The translations under genes were made by a program, and so were the position numbers. Positions 5,663-5,744 of a stretch of DNA of 5,744 bases are shown in pieces. Origin of the DNA: an uncultured Acetobacteraceae bacterium (GTDB lineage: Bacteria > Pseudomonadota > Alphaproteobacteria > Acetobacterales > Acetobacteraceae). Each line of letters opens with the position of its first letter. Position 1 is the stretch's first letter. The notes below the pieces were generated by a model, which did not search any database, was not told where the DNA came from, and saw only the letters and a list, made by a program, of their open reading frames with translations. The DNA lies in contig CALGVL010000239.1 of assembly GCA_937930165.1 (NCBI GenBank), forward strand, positions 1-5,744, in the 5' to 3' direction.

Positions 5663-5744
5663 GGCGCGGGCCGATCGGGCGCACCGCTGTCGACCTTCAC
5701 CACGTGATCGCGATCGAGCGTACGGGGCCACAAGACTTGCGGCC
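5638..5744 (+). other. Unrecognised terminal segment, open in one forward frame
   Basis: After the carbohydrate-binding module match ends, the sequence changes character. In the frame shifted by one base, codons from 5638 to the window end are open and read IPLDDLRRGPIGRTAVDL then HHVIAIERTGPQDLR. This looks protein-like, but I do not recognise the family. A minus-strand frame (5470-5733) is also open, so strand and coding status are uncertain. It may be the tail of a third unrelated gene cut by the window end. Confidence 0.3.

Noticed and set aside
5689..5715. Short palindromes (GTCGAC, CACGTG, GATCGCGATC) considered as operator or element ends
   Set aside because: They are unrelated to each other, have no paired copy elsewhere in the window, and short palindromes of this kind are common in GC-rich DNA.
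5357..5731. Minus-strand open frame crossing the right-end junctions
   Set aside because: It spans three unrelated segments, and its translation resembles nothing known; over 5417-5641 the opposite strand gives a recognisable domain.

Overview
The window is a GC-rich stretch of bacterial chromosome, most like an alphaproteobacterium and perhaps an Acetobacteraceae/Roseomonas-type lineage. That placement is inferred from protein wording, gene order and strong G/C preference at third codon positions; no phylogeny could be run. About 5.4 kb is ordinary housekeeping DNA. The last ~330 bases look like a chimera of unrelated pieces.

Layout. A complete purD (68-1336, + strand) runs into a 111-bp convergent gap with three inverted repeats that could act as terminators. 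On the opposite strand, read from high to low coordinates, is a translation and ribosome-maturation cluster. It comprises infB (IF2, cut off at its 5' end near 5420), rbfA (3115-3534), a YciA-type acyl-CoA thioesterase (2729-3118), truB (1764-2726) and rpsO (1448-1717). The rbfA, thioesterase and truB genes are tightly packed: a 4-bp ATGA overlap, then a 2-nt gap. Wider gaps follow infB (80 bp, with a GC-rich hairpin) and truB (46 bp, with a good rpsO Shine-Dalgarno site).

How the genes work together. IF2 delivers initiator tRNA, RbfA matures the 30S subunit, TruB makes Psi55 in tRNA, and S15 is an early-binding 30S protein. This is the widely conserved nusA-infB-rbfA-truB-rpsO block. Two local differences stand out: the thioesterase between rbfA and truB, and purD rather than pnp immediately after rpsO. 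PurD belongs to purine synthesis and is not part of the operon.

Right end. At about 5412-5425 the infB reading frame stops matching IF2, and a forward-strand fragment of a Ca-dependent xylan-binding-type carbohydrate-binding module begins. That module breaks off at about 5639-5650, before its usual C-terminal motif, and a third unrecognised piece runs to the window end. I read this as either an assembly/amplification chimera or a real rearrangement; the sequence alone cannot decide. I found no CRISPR array, tRNA, recognisable mobile element or convincing new biological system.
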